Source of the DNA: Bacteriovoracaceae bacterium | GTDB taxonomy: Bacteria > Bdellovibrionota > Bacteriovoracia > Bacteriovoracales > Bacteriovoracaceae | Reading direction: 5' to 3' | Assembly (NCBI GenBank): GCA_025210745.1 | Contig: JAOARC010000049.1 | Location: 1-34,773, forward strand | DNA: 34,773 bases | In this document: in pieces, positions 22,316-30,841 of the stretch | Position numbering within the stretch: the stretch's first letter is position 1 | Layout: each line of letters opens with the position of its first letter | Program-made: the position numbers and the translations under genes | Notes under the pieces: model-generated | Told to the model about the DNA's origin: nothing | The model's database searches: none | Seen by the model: only the letters and a program-made list of their open reading frames with translations

Positions 22316-23748
22316 GCGAACAATATTTTCACTCCCTAGAGGCCGTACCTCTAGAAAAACTAGTAAAAGATGAGTATAGAACTTATCAAATATATACACT
22401 TATGGATCGAGCGATCCCATATCTTCAAGATGGATTAAAACCATCACAAAGAAGAATTCTTTATACGTTATTTAAAAATCAGTCTAAAGGATTGATGAAG
22501 GTATCAAGCTTAACAGGACTTGTACTTACTCTTCATCCCCATGGGCCAGCATCAGTTGAATCTTCAATTGTAAATCTTGCTCAGGATTATACTTTTTCAA
22601 ATAACTATCCTCTTATTGATAAAAAAGGATATTTTGGAGAAAGAATGGAAACTCAAGCTGCCGCTGCTAGGTATATTGAGTGTAAGCTTGGTGAAGTTGC
22701 AAAAGTTCTTGTCTTTGATGATATGAACCAAGTAGATATGGTTCCAAATTATGATGAAAAGGTAATGGAGCCAGTATCATTTTTACCAAAACTTCCGCTT
22801 ATGCTTTTAAATGGAGCTGAAGGAATTGGAACAGGATTTTCATCAGTAATTCCAAGTTTTAATCACAAAGATATTATTAAATCTATGATCGCTTTTATTA
22901 ATGATGGTAAAGCTAAAAAAATTAAGCCATGGGTTAGAAACTATAATGAAAAAGTTGAAATAGATAAAAAAGGAAAAGTTCTTTTTAATATGGGCTTTAA
23001 AGAAAAGGGCGGAAAAATCTATATCACTGAACTTCCTAAAGGATATGATGCTAAAAAACTTTATAAGTTTTTAAATGCTCAAATTGAAAAAGATAATATT
23101 AAAGATTATATCGATTCAAGCGTTGATAATGAAATCATGGTTGAACTTTTATTTAAAAGAGGTCAAACTCCAACATTAGCGCAAGTTGAAAAGAGTATGG
23201 CCACATCTTCTTCAGTTGTTCCTAACTTTACACTTATTTCTCAAAGAGGGGTAAGAGTACTAGATAAAGTTGAGCAGATTATTGAGATCTTTACAGCTAA
23301 GCGTTTAGAAGTTGTAAAAAGAAGATATGAGCTTTTAATCTTTGATGCAAAAGAAAGACTTACTAAAAATAATGAAATCATAAGGTTTATCAAAGAAAAG
23401 CATTATGCTATTGCTGAAAAGAAAGCTAATAGAAAAGAATATGTGGCTTACTTAGATAAGAAAAAATTTATTTATAGTGATTATCTAGCTGATATGGCCA
23501 TCTATAGAATGACTAAAGAAGAAGTAGCTAAAAGAGCTCTTTTAGTTAAAGAAGATAAAGCTAAGATAAAAGACTATGAAGCAATTTTAAAGAGCCCTGC
23601 TAAGATTAAGAAAAAACTAATTAGCGAACTGGAAGAAGTGGATAAAAAGCTTGATTCTATAATGAAGTCTAAAGCTGATGCTAAGAAAAAGGTTTATAAG
23701 ACTTTAGAGAAGAAAACGAAATCGAGATCAACTAAGAGAAAAAAGTAG
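22312..23748 (+). CDS. parC: Type IIA DNA topoisomerase, cleavage (A) subunit, short form
   Basis: 478 residues. Breakage-reunion core: DGLKPSQRRILY (40-51), the HPHG motif (75-78), NLAQDYT (88-94), and the catalytic Arg120-Tyr121 in AAAARYIECKL; EPVSFLPKLPLMLLNGAEGIGTG follows. Core and coiled-coil gate (about 335-455, rich in Lys/Glu) are present, but the C-terminal beta-pinwheel of GyrA and most ParC is missing; instead it ends in a Lys-rich tail. EGIGTGFSSVIPSFN is closer, from memory, to eukaryotic and phage T4 topoisomerase II than to gyrase. It is coupled to the B subunit by a 4-base overlap and followed by a strong terminator. It should act with the B subunit as an A2B2 enzyme without gyrase-type wrapping. 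Confidence 0.87.
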   Translation: MSEQYFHSLEAVPLEKLVKDEYRTYQIYTLMDRAIPYLQDGLKPSQRRILYTLFKNQSKGLMKVSSLTGLVLTLHPHGPASVESSIVNLAQDYTFSNNYPLIDKKGYFGERMETQAAAARYIECKLGEVAKVLVFDDMNQVDMVPNYDEKVMEPVSFLPKLPLMLLNGAEGIGTGFSSVIPSFNHKDIIKSMIAFINDGKAKKIKPWVRNYNEKVEIDKKGKVLFNMGFKEKGGKIYITELPKGYDAKKLYKFLNAQIEKDNIKDYIDSSVDNEIMVELLFKRGQTPTLAQVEKSMATSSSVVPNFTLISQRGVRVLDKVEQIIEIFTAKRLEVVKRRYELLIFDAKERLTKNNEIIRFIKEKHYAIAEKKANRKEYVAYLDKKKFIYSDYLADMAIYRMTKEEVAKRALLVKEDKAKIKDYEAILKSPAKIKKKLISELEEVDKKLDSIMKSKADAKKKVYKTLEKKTKSRSTKRKK

Positions 23749-23751
23749 AAT

Positions 23752-23784
23752 AAAAAAAGCGGCTAATTTAAGCCGCTTTTTTTT
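23752..23784. terminator. Bidirectional rho-independent terminator
   Basis: AGCGGCT (23758-23764) pairs with AGCCGCT (23771-23777) around a 6-base loop, flanked by seven A before and a run of T after. It starts four bases after the topoisomerase A stop codon and can also stop transcripts of the convergent metzincin gene. Confidence 0.92.
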
Positions 23785-23800
23785 ATGTGAATCCCTAACC

Positions 23801-24631
23801 TTAATGTTCACACCTATGAATGTCTTGGGTGGAGATTAATTTCATATTTTTATCAAATGTTTTAATTGTCTCATGGCCATCAGCTTTAAGCTCAAAGTGG
23901 ATTACAACCTCTTCTTCAATGGAGGCTGCAGCGATTGATCTTCCTTCATTCGCTGTTGCAGCAGCTATAGAAGAGGAGGAACTTTTATAAAGAGAGTTAA
24001 ATGCATTTACATCTCTTGCTTTTGGAGTTCTATTATCTTCAAATTTGCTAATTGTTGGATACATAATTGATAAATCACGAGAGCTTGTATCATGGTAAAG
24101 ACCTAAAAAGTGCCCCATTTCATGAGCAAGAACAGATTGAACATCATAACCAACACCTCCAGCTGTTGTTTTAAAGTCAGATGCAAAGTCATCATAATTC
24201 ATTAAAATATCAGCGTGAGTTATTTGTATATACTCAGTAGAGGTTCCAATATTTTTTCTTGTACCAAATAATTGAGTTACTGCCAGTGCTGATGAAGGAA
24301 GTTCTGCTGGCCAGGATGTTATTTTATATATTCCTAAAACAGAGTCTTGGTAACTATTTAAGTTATTTGATTTTGGAGCTGTGGTTCCAGATGTATCAAA
24401 TATCTGAATGCCTCCTCCTATTTCATTATCCCAGCCAGAGGTTGTTTCTTCTATGGCCAAAACTTCACCAGCACTAAAGTCAGAACTTATATACAAGTCG
24501 ATAGGAAAGTTACTTGCACTCATATTCCATTTAGTTAGATTAGTTCCCGTAGAAGATGGTACGACCTCTTCTTTTGGAAAGCAGCTCACACAAAGAGCTA
24601 TAAATAAAAAACATTTAATTACTTTTCTCAT
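23801..24631 (-). CDS. Metzincin-type zinc metalloprotease lipoprotein
   Basis: 276 residues with a lipoprotein-type signal (MRKVIKCFLFIALCVSC, Cys17). The catalytic helix is VLAHEMGHFLGLYHD: His170, Glu171, His174 and His180 give HExxHxxGxxH, and SIMYP (188-192) is the Met-turn, so this is a matrixin/metzincin endopeptidase. About 85 residues follow, ending FELKADGHETIKTFDKNMKL, perhaps a small beta domain. It is expected to be anchored to the outer or inner membrane and degrade proteins outside the cytoplasm. AGGATAAT precedes the ATG. No propeptide Cys switch is obvious. It ends against the terminator shared with the topoisomerase genes. Confidence 0.88.
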   Translation of the reverse strand: MRKVIKCFLFIALCVSCFPKEEVVPSSTGTNLTKWNMSASNFPIDLYISSDFSAGEVLAIEETTSGWDNEIGGGIQIFDTSGTTAPKSNNLNSYQDSVLGIYKITSWPAELPSSALAVTQLFGTRKNIGTSTEYIQITHADILMNYDDFASDFKTTAGGVGYDVQSVLAHEMGHFLGLYHDTSSRDLSIMYPTISKFEDNRTPKARDVNAFNSLYKSSSSSIAAATANEGRSIAAASIEEEVVIHFELKADGHETIKTFDKNMKLISTQDIHRCEH

Positions 24632-24729
24632 ATTATCCTATAGTTCCAAATAAATTTTCTGAGTTATCCACTCAGATATTTTATCGGAAAAACCACTTGG
24701 ATACTTGAGTTTTATTGTTGGTCTTTTGC

Positions 24730-24757
24730 GGTTTTTTAAAAATAAAAGGGAAAATAC
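24730..24757 (-). terminator. Rho-independent terminator after the transaldolase gene
   Basis: The 11-bp stem pairs 24730-24740 (AAATAAAAGGG) with 24747-24757, with a 6-base loop, just below the transaldolase stop (24762). On the minus strand it is followed by a T-rich run. It may also help to stop plus-strand transcripts. Confidence 0.75.
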
Positions 24758-24761
24758 CCTT

Positions 24762-25406
24762 TTATTTCAATGACTTATTATGATCAGCAAGAAACTTTTC
24801 AAGACCAATATCAGTAAGAGGGTGTTTCAATAATTGTGCCATAATAGTGTAAGGAATAGTTGCCACATCACTTCCCATAAGAGCTACATTTTTAACATGG
24901 TCAGTACTTCTGATCGAGGCGCTTAAAATCTTAGTTGGAAAGCCAAAGTTATCAAAGATATCTCTAATTTCTTGAATAAGCTCATAGCCAGATTGTCCAA
25001 TATCATCCAATCTACCAATAAAAGGAGAAACATAAGTAGCTCCGTTTTTAGCTGCAATTAAAGCCTGATTAGCACTAAATACTAGTGTTACATTTGTTTT
25101 GATCTTTTGCTCCGATAGAGCTTTACAGGCGATCATTCCATCTTTAGTCATGGGAAGCTTAATAACAACGTTCTTGTTGATTTTAGCTAATTCAGTAGCT
25201 TCTTTAAGCATACCATCAGCATTTGTAGAAATAACTTCAGCTGAAACAGGTCCATCTACGATTTCACAAATATTTGTTATCAGAGTTTTTTGATCAATTC
25301 CTTCTTTAGCTACTAAAGATGGGTTGGTTGTAACACCATCAACAAATCCCCAAGAGTATGCCTCTTTGATTTCATCCATATTCCCAGTATCAATAAAAAA
25401 TTCCAT
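24762..25406 (-). CDS. Small transaldolase / fructose-6-phosphate aldolase family (FSA/TalC type)
   Basis: 214 residues, the short TalC/FSA class of (beta/alpha)8 aldolases. [13 protein letters not shown] at the N-terminus, [14 protein letters not shown] (23-36), the Schiff-base Lys83 in [28 protein letters not shown], then [12 protein letters not shown] and the [13 protein letters not shown] strand. It moves a dihydroxyacetone unit between sugar phosphates in the non-oxidative pentose phosphate route, or cleaves fructose-6-phosphate. The two activities cannot be separated from sequence alone here; most bacterial members of this length annotated as transaldolase are true transaldolases. AAGG lies upstream of the ATG. 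Divergent from the next gene with 53 bases between. Confidence 0.92.
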   Translation of the reverse strand: MEFFIDTGNMDEIKEAYSWGFVDGVTTNPSLVAKEGIDQKTLITNICEIVDGPVSAEVISTNADGMLKEATELAKINKNVVIKLPMTKDGMIACKALSEQKIKTNVTLVFSANQALIAAKNGATYVSPFIGRLDDIGQSGYELIQEIRDIFDNFGFPTKILSASIRSTDHVKNVALMGSDVATIPYTIMAQLLKHPLTDIGLEKFLADHNKSLK

Positions 25407-25425
25407 GCCTTAACCTTTTGTTCGT

Positions 25426-25455
25426 TTGATTTATTCTTAAATTAATAGATAATAT
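25426..25455 (+). promoter_or_regulatory. Promoter ending next to the start codon of the exported coiled-coil gene
   Basis: TTGATT (25426-25431) and TAATAT (25450-25455) or GATAAT (25449-25454) with 17-18 bases between them. Only four or five bases separate the -10 box from the ATG at 25460 and there is no ribosome site, so a leaderless transcript is likely. Confidence 0.42.
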
Positions 25456-25459
25456 AAGT

Positions 25460-26239
25460 ATGTATACACTATTAATAGCATTTGTAACACTAAGTTTAAA
25501 CACTTGTTTTGCATTGCTTGCTGTGCCAAATTTAGACCCTAAAACGACCCTAGATGGGGATAATAATTCAACCATAGATCCTCGTGTTGATTATGAAAGA
25601 TTTTCAGGAAGAGTTACTGATAAGTCTGATAACGGAAGAATTATTAAAGTTAAAGTGGAAAATAATAATACTAAGTTTTTTAAAGCTGCAGACAAGGTTT
25701 ATTTTACAGTTAATAATCACCCTTCAGAAACAAGATGTACTGGTAATATTAGAAAGGTAGAAGATTTTTATTTTGTTATGTATGTTACAAATTTTGATTA
25801 TTGTTGGGATAGAAAAAAATACTTTCCAAGAGGTGTTGTTTTAAACTTTGAATCAAAAGTCTTAGCTAAAAGAGTTTTTGAAGCAGCTAAGTATAGAGAA
25901 ATCCTTCTATTGAAAAAAGATGGATTTTTGTCACAGTTATCTAAAATAAATAACTATCTATGGACTTATGATACTCAGAGAGTAAAAGTTGCTGCTGATT
26001 ATGATGAAAGAATTAATGAGCTTAAAAGACAAAAAGCACGTGCAATAGATAATCTTATTCAAGAAAAACAAGAAAAGATTTTGCTACAACAAAAACTAAG
26101 AGCAAGTTTAAATAGATTAGATAGCTCTTTAGATCATTATAAGGTCGAAAGACAGGAATATCTTCTTGATAGATGGAATATGGATCATGACAATGGTCTT
26201 CCGTTTACTCAAAGACCACTAAAACTTAAAGATCGTTAA
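25460..26239 (+). CDS. Exported protein with C-terminal coiled coil, unknown function
   Basis: 259 residues. N-terminal signal peptide (MYTLLIAFVTLSLNTCFAL). Residues about 45-130 are beta-rich (FSGRVTDKSDNGRIIKVKVE, DKVYFTVNNH, FVMYVTNFDYCW) with Cys93 and Cys114 able to form a disulfide. Residues about 165-235 are long charged helices (YDERINELKRQKARAIDNL...KILLQQKLRASL), a probable coiled coil. I do not recognise the family. There is no ribosome site before the ATG, and a promoter ends five bases earlier. Its 3' end overlaps the convergent polysaccharide deacetylase gene by 14 bases. A periplasmic structural or adaptor role is possible but not shown. Confidence 0.65.
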   Translation: MYTLLIAFVTLSLNTCFALLAVPNLDPKTTLDGDNNSTIDPRVDYERFSGRVTDKSDNGRIIKVKVENNNTKFFKAADKVYFTVNNHPSETRCTGNIRKVEDFYFVMYVTNFDYCWDRKKYFPRGVVLNFESKVLAKRVFEAAKYREILLLKKDGFLSQLSKINNYLWTYDTQRVKVAADYDERINELKRQKARAIDNLIQEKQEKILLQQKLRASLNRLDSSLDHYKVERQEYLLDRWNMDHDNGLPFTQRPLKLKDR

Positions 26240-27113
26240 CTAGTTTACAGTCTTTATTTTTAAAAGAAAATTCATCTATTGAGTCTAGATTAACAAACTC
26301 AATATTATTATCTTTGGCCCAATTTAAGTATTTTTTAGTAGCTCCAATAGTTCTATTTTGAATATCATGTAAAAGAATAACTCCACCTTTAGTAGGAGAG
26401 TCATTTATAATTGGTTTTTTTATAATTTTTTTCTTTCTATTGATCTTTCTAACTCTATAGCTAATATATCTTCCACCAAGATGATAACTTTTCATATTTT
26501 CAAATACATCAAGTGAGCTGAGTGTTGGAATCCAGTCTCCTGAATCTGCATCCCAAAAAGCAAAGTTGATACAGTTATCTTTAAAAAGTTCATCACTAAC
26601 TTCTTTTATAACATTCATATGATGATACTTTTTATTTTCTCCATAAGCGGCATATGGAAAACGATAATAGATTTTTGAATAATCATAACCAGCTTTTTTA
26701 TAATAAGAAGCTAACTCAAGAATTGACTTTTTAAGTTTTAATTTGAAGGTTTTATAATCAACCTTATTATTATTATCATGCTCATGGTGATGTGAAGCTG
26801 CAATATGACCTTCATCTAAAATTCTTTTAAAAATAGGGAAGGTTTTATCGTTAAGCCTACTTGTTACAATAAAGAAGGTTGCTTTTACATTATGCTTTTT
26901 TAAAAGGTCTAAAATCTTTGGTGTATTAGTAATATGTGGACCATCATCATAAGTTAGCACATACTTATTTGTATTATGAATACTTAATGTTTCATATTGC
27001 TTATAACCTGTATCAACATTAGGCTTATAAAAACGGCTCTCAGGAAACTGCTTTGGAGCGTATATTCCAGTAATTCCTAGTAATGTTAAACTTATAGCAG
27101 CCTTTAAAATCAT
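26226..27113 (-). CDS. Polysaccharide deacetylase (NodB homology, CE4)
   Basis: 295 residues with an N-terminal signal or anchor (MILKAAISLTLLGITGIYA). All five CE4 motifs are visible: TYDDGP (54-59) with the catalytic Asp; His108 and His112 in SHHHEH; RFPY (151-154); D188-x4-DW (188-194); and LLHD (247-250). It should remove N-acetyl groups from a polysaccharide (peptidoglycan or chitin-like) outside the cytoplasm. AAGGAAG lies about 8 bases before the ATG. In predatory relatives, such enzymes modify prey wall glycan; whether that holds here is unknown. The 3' end overlaps the convergent gene. Confidence 0.9.
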   Translation of the reverse strand: MILKAAISLTLLGITGIYAPKQFPESRFYKPNVDTGYKQYETLSIHNTNKYVLTYDDGPHITNTPKILDLLKKHNVKATFFIVTSRLNDKTFPIFKRILDEGHIAASHHHEHDNNNKVDYKTFKLKLKKSILELASYYKKAGYDYSKIYYRFPYAAYGENKKYHHMNVIKEVSDELFKDNCINFAFWDADSGDWIPTLSSLDVFENMKSYHLGGRYISYRVRKINRKKKIIKKPIINDSPTKGGVILLHDIQNRTIGATKKYLNWAKDNNIEFVNLDSIDEFSFKNKDCKLVNDL

Positions 27114-27246
27114 CTTACATCTTCCTTAGCATGAAATAACTTTATATCACAGATTTTTATACAAAACCTTACATCTATAGTTTTTTCGTATTTAAAATCA
27201 TAGAATTTTATAAATTAAATTATTCCAAGGATTTAGGAGGATTATA

Positions 27247-28446
27247 ATGAACAGAATGTTAGTAGTATTGACGCTAGTTTTCTCACTATCGTCATTTTCA
27301 CAGTCACTAGATGGCTACAACAAAAGATTTAAGCTTAAAAGAAATGATCAAGGTGAGCTTGTAGCAGTTAAAATGAATTTACTGCAGAAGTTCAGTTTAA
27401 GACCATTTTTAAAGCAGATTAAAGATGACATCAAAGCTGAAATTGAAAGAATGAAAAATAAGTCTCACCAAGCAGAGTTAGAAAATTTTATCAACGAGTT
27501 ATCAGATGATGAAGCAATTAAAGGACAAGGAACTAATAATCCTGTCATTGTAAGAGATGCAATTAATAACCTTGTTAATGTGGATGTTGATAATTCTTTT
27601 AGTAAAGTTGAAAGTAGTGAAGTTATTAAGTCGTTTAAATTTGAATTTAAAAAAGCTCTTAGAATGTTAGATCTTTCTATTGTAGCAGAACCAACAGATG
27701 CAAGGTTTTTCTATAGAAAGAATGTTACATATGAGGTTGTCAAAAGAGCGATTGAATTTGCTAAGAAACGATTTGATAGTATTCCTTTGTTAAATTTAGC
27801 AAGTTATATCATTGTAAAAGTACACGATCTTGTTTTGGAGCAAAGAACATTTCATCAGAATATGCTGTTGCATTACTTAGAGAATTTTAGTGCTAATGAG
27901 CTTGGTATGAGTGAAAAAGAGTATGATCATATTATGTCATCAATTTATGAGTCTAGGATTGCACCAATTAACTATATGGAATCTAAAAAAGCTGTAGAAA
28001 CTTGGGACTCTTATGGTGTAAATATATTTTTTACTGGAATTAGAGCGGCAAATACAAGATTAAGAAGAGCAAGCTATATGTTTGATAAGCTTGGAGCTAG
28101 AATTAATTATAGTTTTGCAAATGTGAAGATTGAAGGAAAAAAGGCCATAATTAATACTGTTGATAGCAAACATATGTTTAGCTCTAAGATGCCAGTTGCT
28201 TATTATTATGAACAACCAAATAAAATAAAAAGATTTAGATCTCTTTTAACTTTAGCTGGTGTTGGGGTTGGTTTTTTACCGATACCGGGTTGGATAAAAG
28301 CTAATGTTGAGTCTTTTATAGAATCTTTTTATGTTAAGCAAAGGCTTAATGAGGGTGCTCTTCTTGGTTTTTTTGAATCAAATATAAATTCTCAAATGGC
28401 AGAAGCAATCAAAGCTCAGAATAGAAATCCTTACATTCTATTTTAA
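27247..28446 (+). CDS. Exported protein of unknown function
   Basis: 399 residues preceded by a near-perfect ribosome site AGGAGG (27236-27241), which suggests strong translation. Signal peptide MNRMLVVLTLVFSLSSFSQ. The rest is mostly helical and Lys/Glu-rich: FKLKRNDQGELVAVKMNL, a helix-rich middle (about 40-230), then beta-like segments (INYSFANVKIEGKKAI) and a Gly-rich hydrophobic stretch (LTLAGVGVGFLPIPGW, about 337-352) before the C-terminus. No catalytic motif was found. It stands alone, divergent from the deacetylase gene, and ends with a hairpin. I do not recognise the family. Confidence 0.72.
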   Translation: MNRMLVVLTLVFSLSSFSQSLDGYNKRFKLKRNDQGELVAVKMNLLQKFSLRPFLKQIKDDIKAEIERMKNKSHQAELENFINELSDDEAIKGQGTNNPVIVRDAINNLVNVDVDNSFSKVESSEVIKSFKFEFKKALRMLDLSIVAEPTDARFFYRKNVTYEVVKRAIEFAKKRFDSIPLLNLASYIIVKVHDLVLEQRTFHQNMLLHYLENFSANELGMSEKEYDHIMSSIYESRIAPINYMESKKAVETWDSYGVNIFFTGIRAANTRLRRASYMFDKLGARINYSFANVKIEGKKAIINTVDSKHMFSSKMPVAYYYEQPNKIKRFRSLLTLAGVGVGFLPIPGWIKANVESFIESFYVKQRLNEGALLGFFESNINSQMAEAIKAQNRNPYILF

Positions 28447-28458
28447 AAAACATATAAA

Positions 28459-28487
28459 TTTAGCCCTATTTTGCTAATAGGGCTAAA
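28459..28487. terminator. Terminator-like hairpin
   Basis: 12-bp perfect stem TTTAGCCCTATT (28459-28470) with its complement at 28476-28487 and a 5-base loop, beginning 12 bases after the stop of the exported protein gene. The T run that follows on the plus strand is weak (GTCTTACTTAC), so termination is likely but not certain. Confidence 0.65.
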
Positions 28488-28572
28488 GTCTTACTTACTA
28501 TGTATTCTTTACAGAATAAAATAGACATGCAGTGTATATTCCTTTAGGATTAAAAAATAAAGGAGTATATAT

Positions 28573-29322
28573 ATGAAAGAAGTATTAGAACTTATTGCTT
28601 TAGAGCAAAGAAGACTTGCGGATCATGTATTTTTGCGATGGCTAGGAAATTCAAATATTAACCCAAACAAAAGACTAGAGTTTGTTCCCTCTATGATGTT
28701 TTTTATAATGGGGTTTAAAGACCTACTATCGCAGATAGAAATAGAAAACCCTAAAACTAAACTTGAATTTATTATCTCGAATCACTGTAAAGAAGATTTG
28801 GGACACTGGGTTTGGTATATTGAGGACTTAAAACAACTCGGTTTTGATACTTGGTCTAAAGATCTTCTCAATTTTTCTGCTGATCTTTGGAGTGATAACA
28901 CAAAAGAAGCAAGAGAGCTGATATATAAGTCCTTCTCATATTTTTATTCAAAACCATCGTTAATTAACGATTTAGTTTTAATTGAAGTTATGGAAGCAAC
29001 CTTTGGAGCATTTATAACTCCTATGGAAAAATGTGTTAAAGAGGCTGGAAGCTTTAATCAATTAAAGTTTTTTGGGCATATCCATCATCATGCAGAGGAA
29101 AATCATTCCACTGGAAGCTGGATTGAAGAAGGTCATTTAGGATCTGACATTAAGGAATTTGAGATGTCTTTAATGGAAAAGCAGTTTGCTAGCCGTATGA
29201 TTTATGATTTATTTGAAGGCTTTAGTAAAATGTTTTTTATGTGGTATGAGAATCGTGAAAAGTACACTCATATTAATTCTAGGGCCATGAGTAGATCTGA
29301 ACAGATTAGTGAAATACAATAA
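28573..29322 (+). CDS. Heme-oxygenase-like (TenA/PqqC/HDO superfamily) metalloprotein
   Basis: 249 residues, all helical. Candidate metal ligands: His71 and His78 in SNHCKEDLGHWVW, Glu138/Glu141 in IEVMEATFGAF, and His171-x3-Glu175-x2-His178 in IHHHAEENH. That last pattern matches the third ligand helix of heme-oxygenase-like diiron enzymes such as CADD (H-x3-D/E-x2-H). His71, where CADD-type enzymes have Glu, is unusual, so the cofactor is not certain. No signal peptide. AAAGGAGT precedes the ATG. Possible roles are an oxidase or oxygenase of a small molecule, or a cofactor-biosynthesis enzyme; heme oxygenase proper is less likely. It stands alone, flanked by hairpins. Confidence 0.72.
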   Translation: MKEVLELIALEQRRLADHVFLRWLGNSNINPNKRLEFVPSMMFFIMGFKDLLSQIEIENPKTKLEFIISNHCKEDLGHWVWYIEDLKQLGFDTWSKDLLNFSADLWSDNTKEARELIYKSFSYFYSKPSLINDLVLIEVMEATFGAFITPMEKCVKEAGSFNQLKFFGHIHHHAEENHSTGSWIEEGHLGSDIKEFEMSLMEKQFASRMIYDLFEGFSKMFFMWYENREKYTHINSRAMSRSEQISEIQ

Positions 29323-29329
29323 AAACTGA

Positions 29330-29379
29330 CTGACTAAACTAATGCTAACATTTAAAAAAGTAACAGATGGTTTAGTCAG
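29330..29379. repeat. Inverted repeat between convergent genes
   Basis: CTGACTAAAC (29330-29339) and GTTTAGTCAG (29370-29379) are perfectly complementary with a 30-base spacer, between the ends of the heme-oxygenase-like gene and the histidine kinase gene. No GC-rich stem or T run is present, so it is a weak terminator candidate at best. Confidence 0.4.
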
Positions 29380-29386
29380 CTAAGCT

Positions 29387-30775
29387 TTAGGCTATTTCTT
29401 TATTAAGAAGTAGGATCTTTTTAAATGATATATTTATTTCTGTACCACTATTATTTGGAAAAAGGTCTTCTGGACGACTATCTATATTAAGTTGAGCTTG
29501 CAGTTTATCTATATAAAAAAGAGCGACAGATAGGCCTAAGCCCGTTCCTTTTTCTCCATCAGTTCCTTTTTCACTTAATTTAGAGCTTTTGAAAACTTTT
29601 GCTATTTCATCTTTGTGCATTCCTAGACCGGAATCCGTGATTTTAATATTACACTGATCTATAGTTTCAAAAAAATCAATTTTAATAAGACCATTTTTGG
29701 GAGTGAACTTTATAGAGTTAGAAAGAAAGTTTGATATAATATTATGTGATAGAATTATTTCATTTGCAATAAATGATGAATTCTCTTTTATGTGATTTGT
29801 TATTTCAAAAGTAATACTTTTCTTTTCCATTTGTTCAGAAAACATATCTTTGCAAGTTTTAACAATTTGAGCCGGCTTTATTGGCTCCATATCAATATTT
29901 TGCTTTCCTTCTTCGATAGCGGCCATATTTTTTACTTGTTCAAGCATAGATATTATTTTGTCTATTGCAAACTCGCATCGTTTTAAACTTTGTTCTGTAC
30001 CAGTGGATTTATCTATTATTTCTTTAATATTACTAAGATGAACCCTAAGAATAAGTAAAGGGCTAGATAAATCATGGCATAAGATATTTACAAGCTGAGC
30101 TTTTTCTTCTTTTGTTTTATTAAGCTCAGAAGTTCTACTCATAACCATTTCTTCTAACTCATCAAGGTTTTTTCTCTCAAGGTATTTTGAAGTAAATACT
30201 GGAAGAAAAACTGTGAAAGAAAACATGAATACAAAGGCAATAGCAAATCCAATTGGTGCAAAATTAGGATCTTTTCTTAAAAAAGGATAGTCTAAAAAGT
30301 GTATAGAATTTAAAAGTATAAGTATTGCAAAGCATTTTTCAAAATAATCAGATTTTTTCCATCGTGGGAGAATTTTAATAATTGATAAATATAAAGTTGG
30401 TGCAGTTACTGATATTGCAATAGGAAGTGAGATTAATGTAAAGTTTAAACCAAATAAAGTAAATACTGAGCAAAGTATAAGTCCTGTGACAAAGAGAATA
30501 ATAAACTTAGTATAAGGTATTTTGTAGCGTTCTAAGGATGTTTCATAAAGTTTAACTAGAGAAAAAGAACAAATGAAGTAAAACCCAAGGGTCATAGCAG
30601 TCATGTATTCGTTATTATTAAAATAAAATTGGGATCCAAAATTTAGTAGATTGCCAATCCATAATAAAGTTAAATATCTGTATGATTTTTGAGTTTTATT
30701 ATAAAACCATAAAAATCCCGAAAAAAGCGCATTTATCGCTTGAACTCCGATATAGATAAAGAGAATTGGCTTCAT
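29387..30775 (-). CDS. Membrane sensor histidine kinase
   Basis: 462 residues from the ATG at 30775, which has AAGGAG 7 bases upstream; an upstream TTG (30823) is rejected. The N-terminal ~200 residues hold about seven hydrophobic helices with no periplasmic domain, a 7TM-type sensor. A short coiled-coil linker (ERKNLDELEEMVMSRTSELNKTKEEK) leads to the dimerisation helix with phospho-acceptor His234 in ILCHDLSSPL. The ATPase domain has the N box HNIISNFLSNSIKFTP, G1 DSGLGM and G2 GTGLGLSV. No receiver or response-regulator gene lies beside it, so its partner is unlinked. Signal unknown. Confidence 0.92.
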   Translation of the reverse strand: MKPILFIYIGVQAINALFSGFLWFYNKTQKSYRYLTLLWIGNLLNFGSQFYFNNNEYMTAMTLGFYFICSFSLVKLYETSLERYKIPYTKFIILFVTGLILCSVFTLFGLNFTLISLPIAISVTAPTLYLSIIKILPRWKKSDYFEKCFAILILLNSIHFLDYPFLRKDPNFAPIGFAIAFVFMFSFTVFLPVFTSKYLERKNLDELEEMVMSRTSELNKTKEEKAQLVNILCHDLSSPLLILRVHLSNIKEIIDKSTGTEQSLKRCEFAIDKIISMLEQVKNMAAIEEGKQNIDMEPIKPAQIVKTCKDMFSEQMEKKSITFEITNHIKENSSFIANEIILSHNIISNFLSNSIKFTPKNGLIKIDFFETIDQCNIKITDSGLGMHKDEIAKVFKSSKLSEKGTDGEKGTGLGLSVALFYIDKLQAQLNIDSRPEDLFPNNSGTEINISFKKILLLNKEIA

Positions 30776-30841
30776 ATTGAGCTCCTTATTAATATTCCTT
30801 TGAGAATAATTATAAGGTCTCAAGTTTAATTTGTATATATT

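Noticed and set aside
24259..24653. Plus-strand open frames opposite the metzincin gene
   Set aside because: They are antisense to a protein with a complete zinc motif and show no family features.
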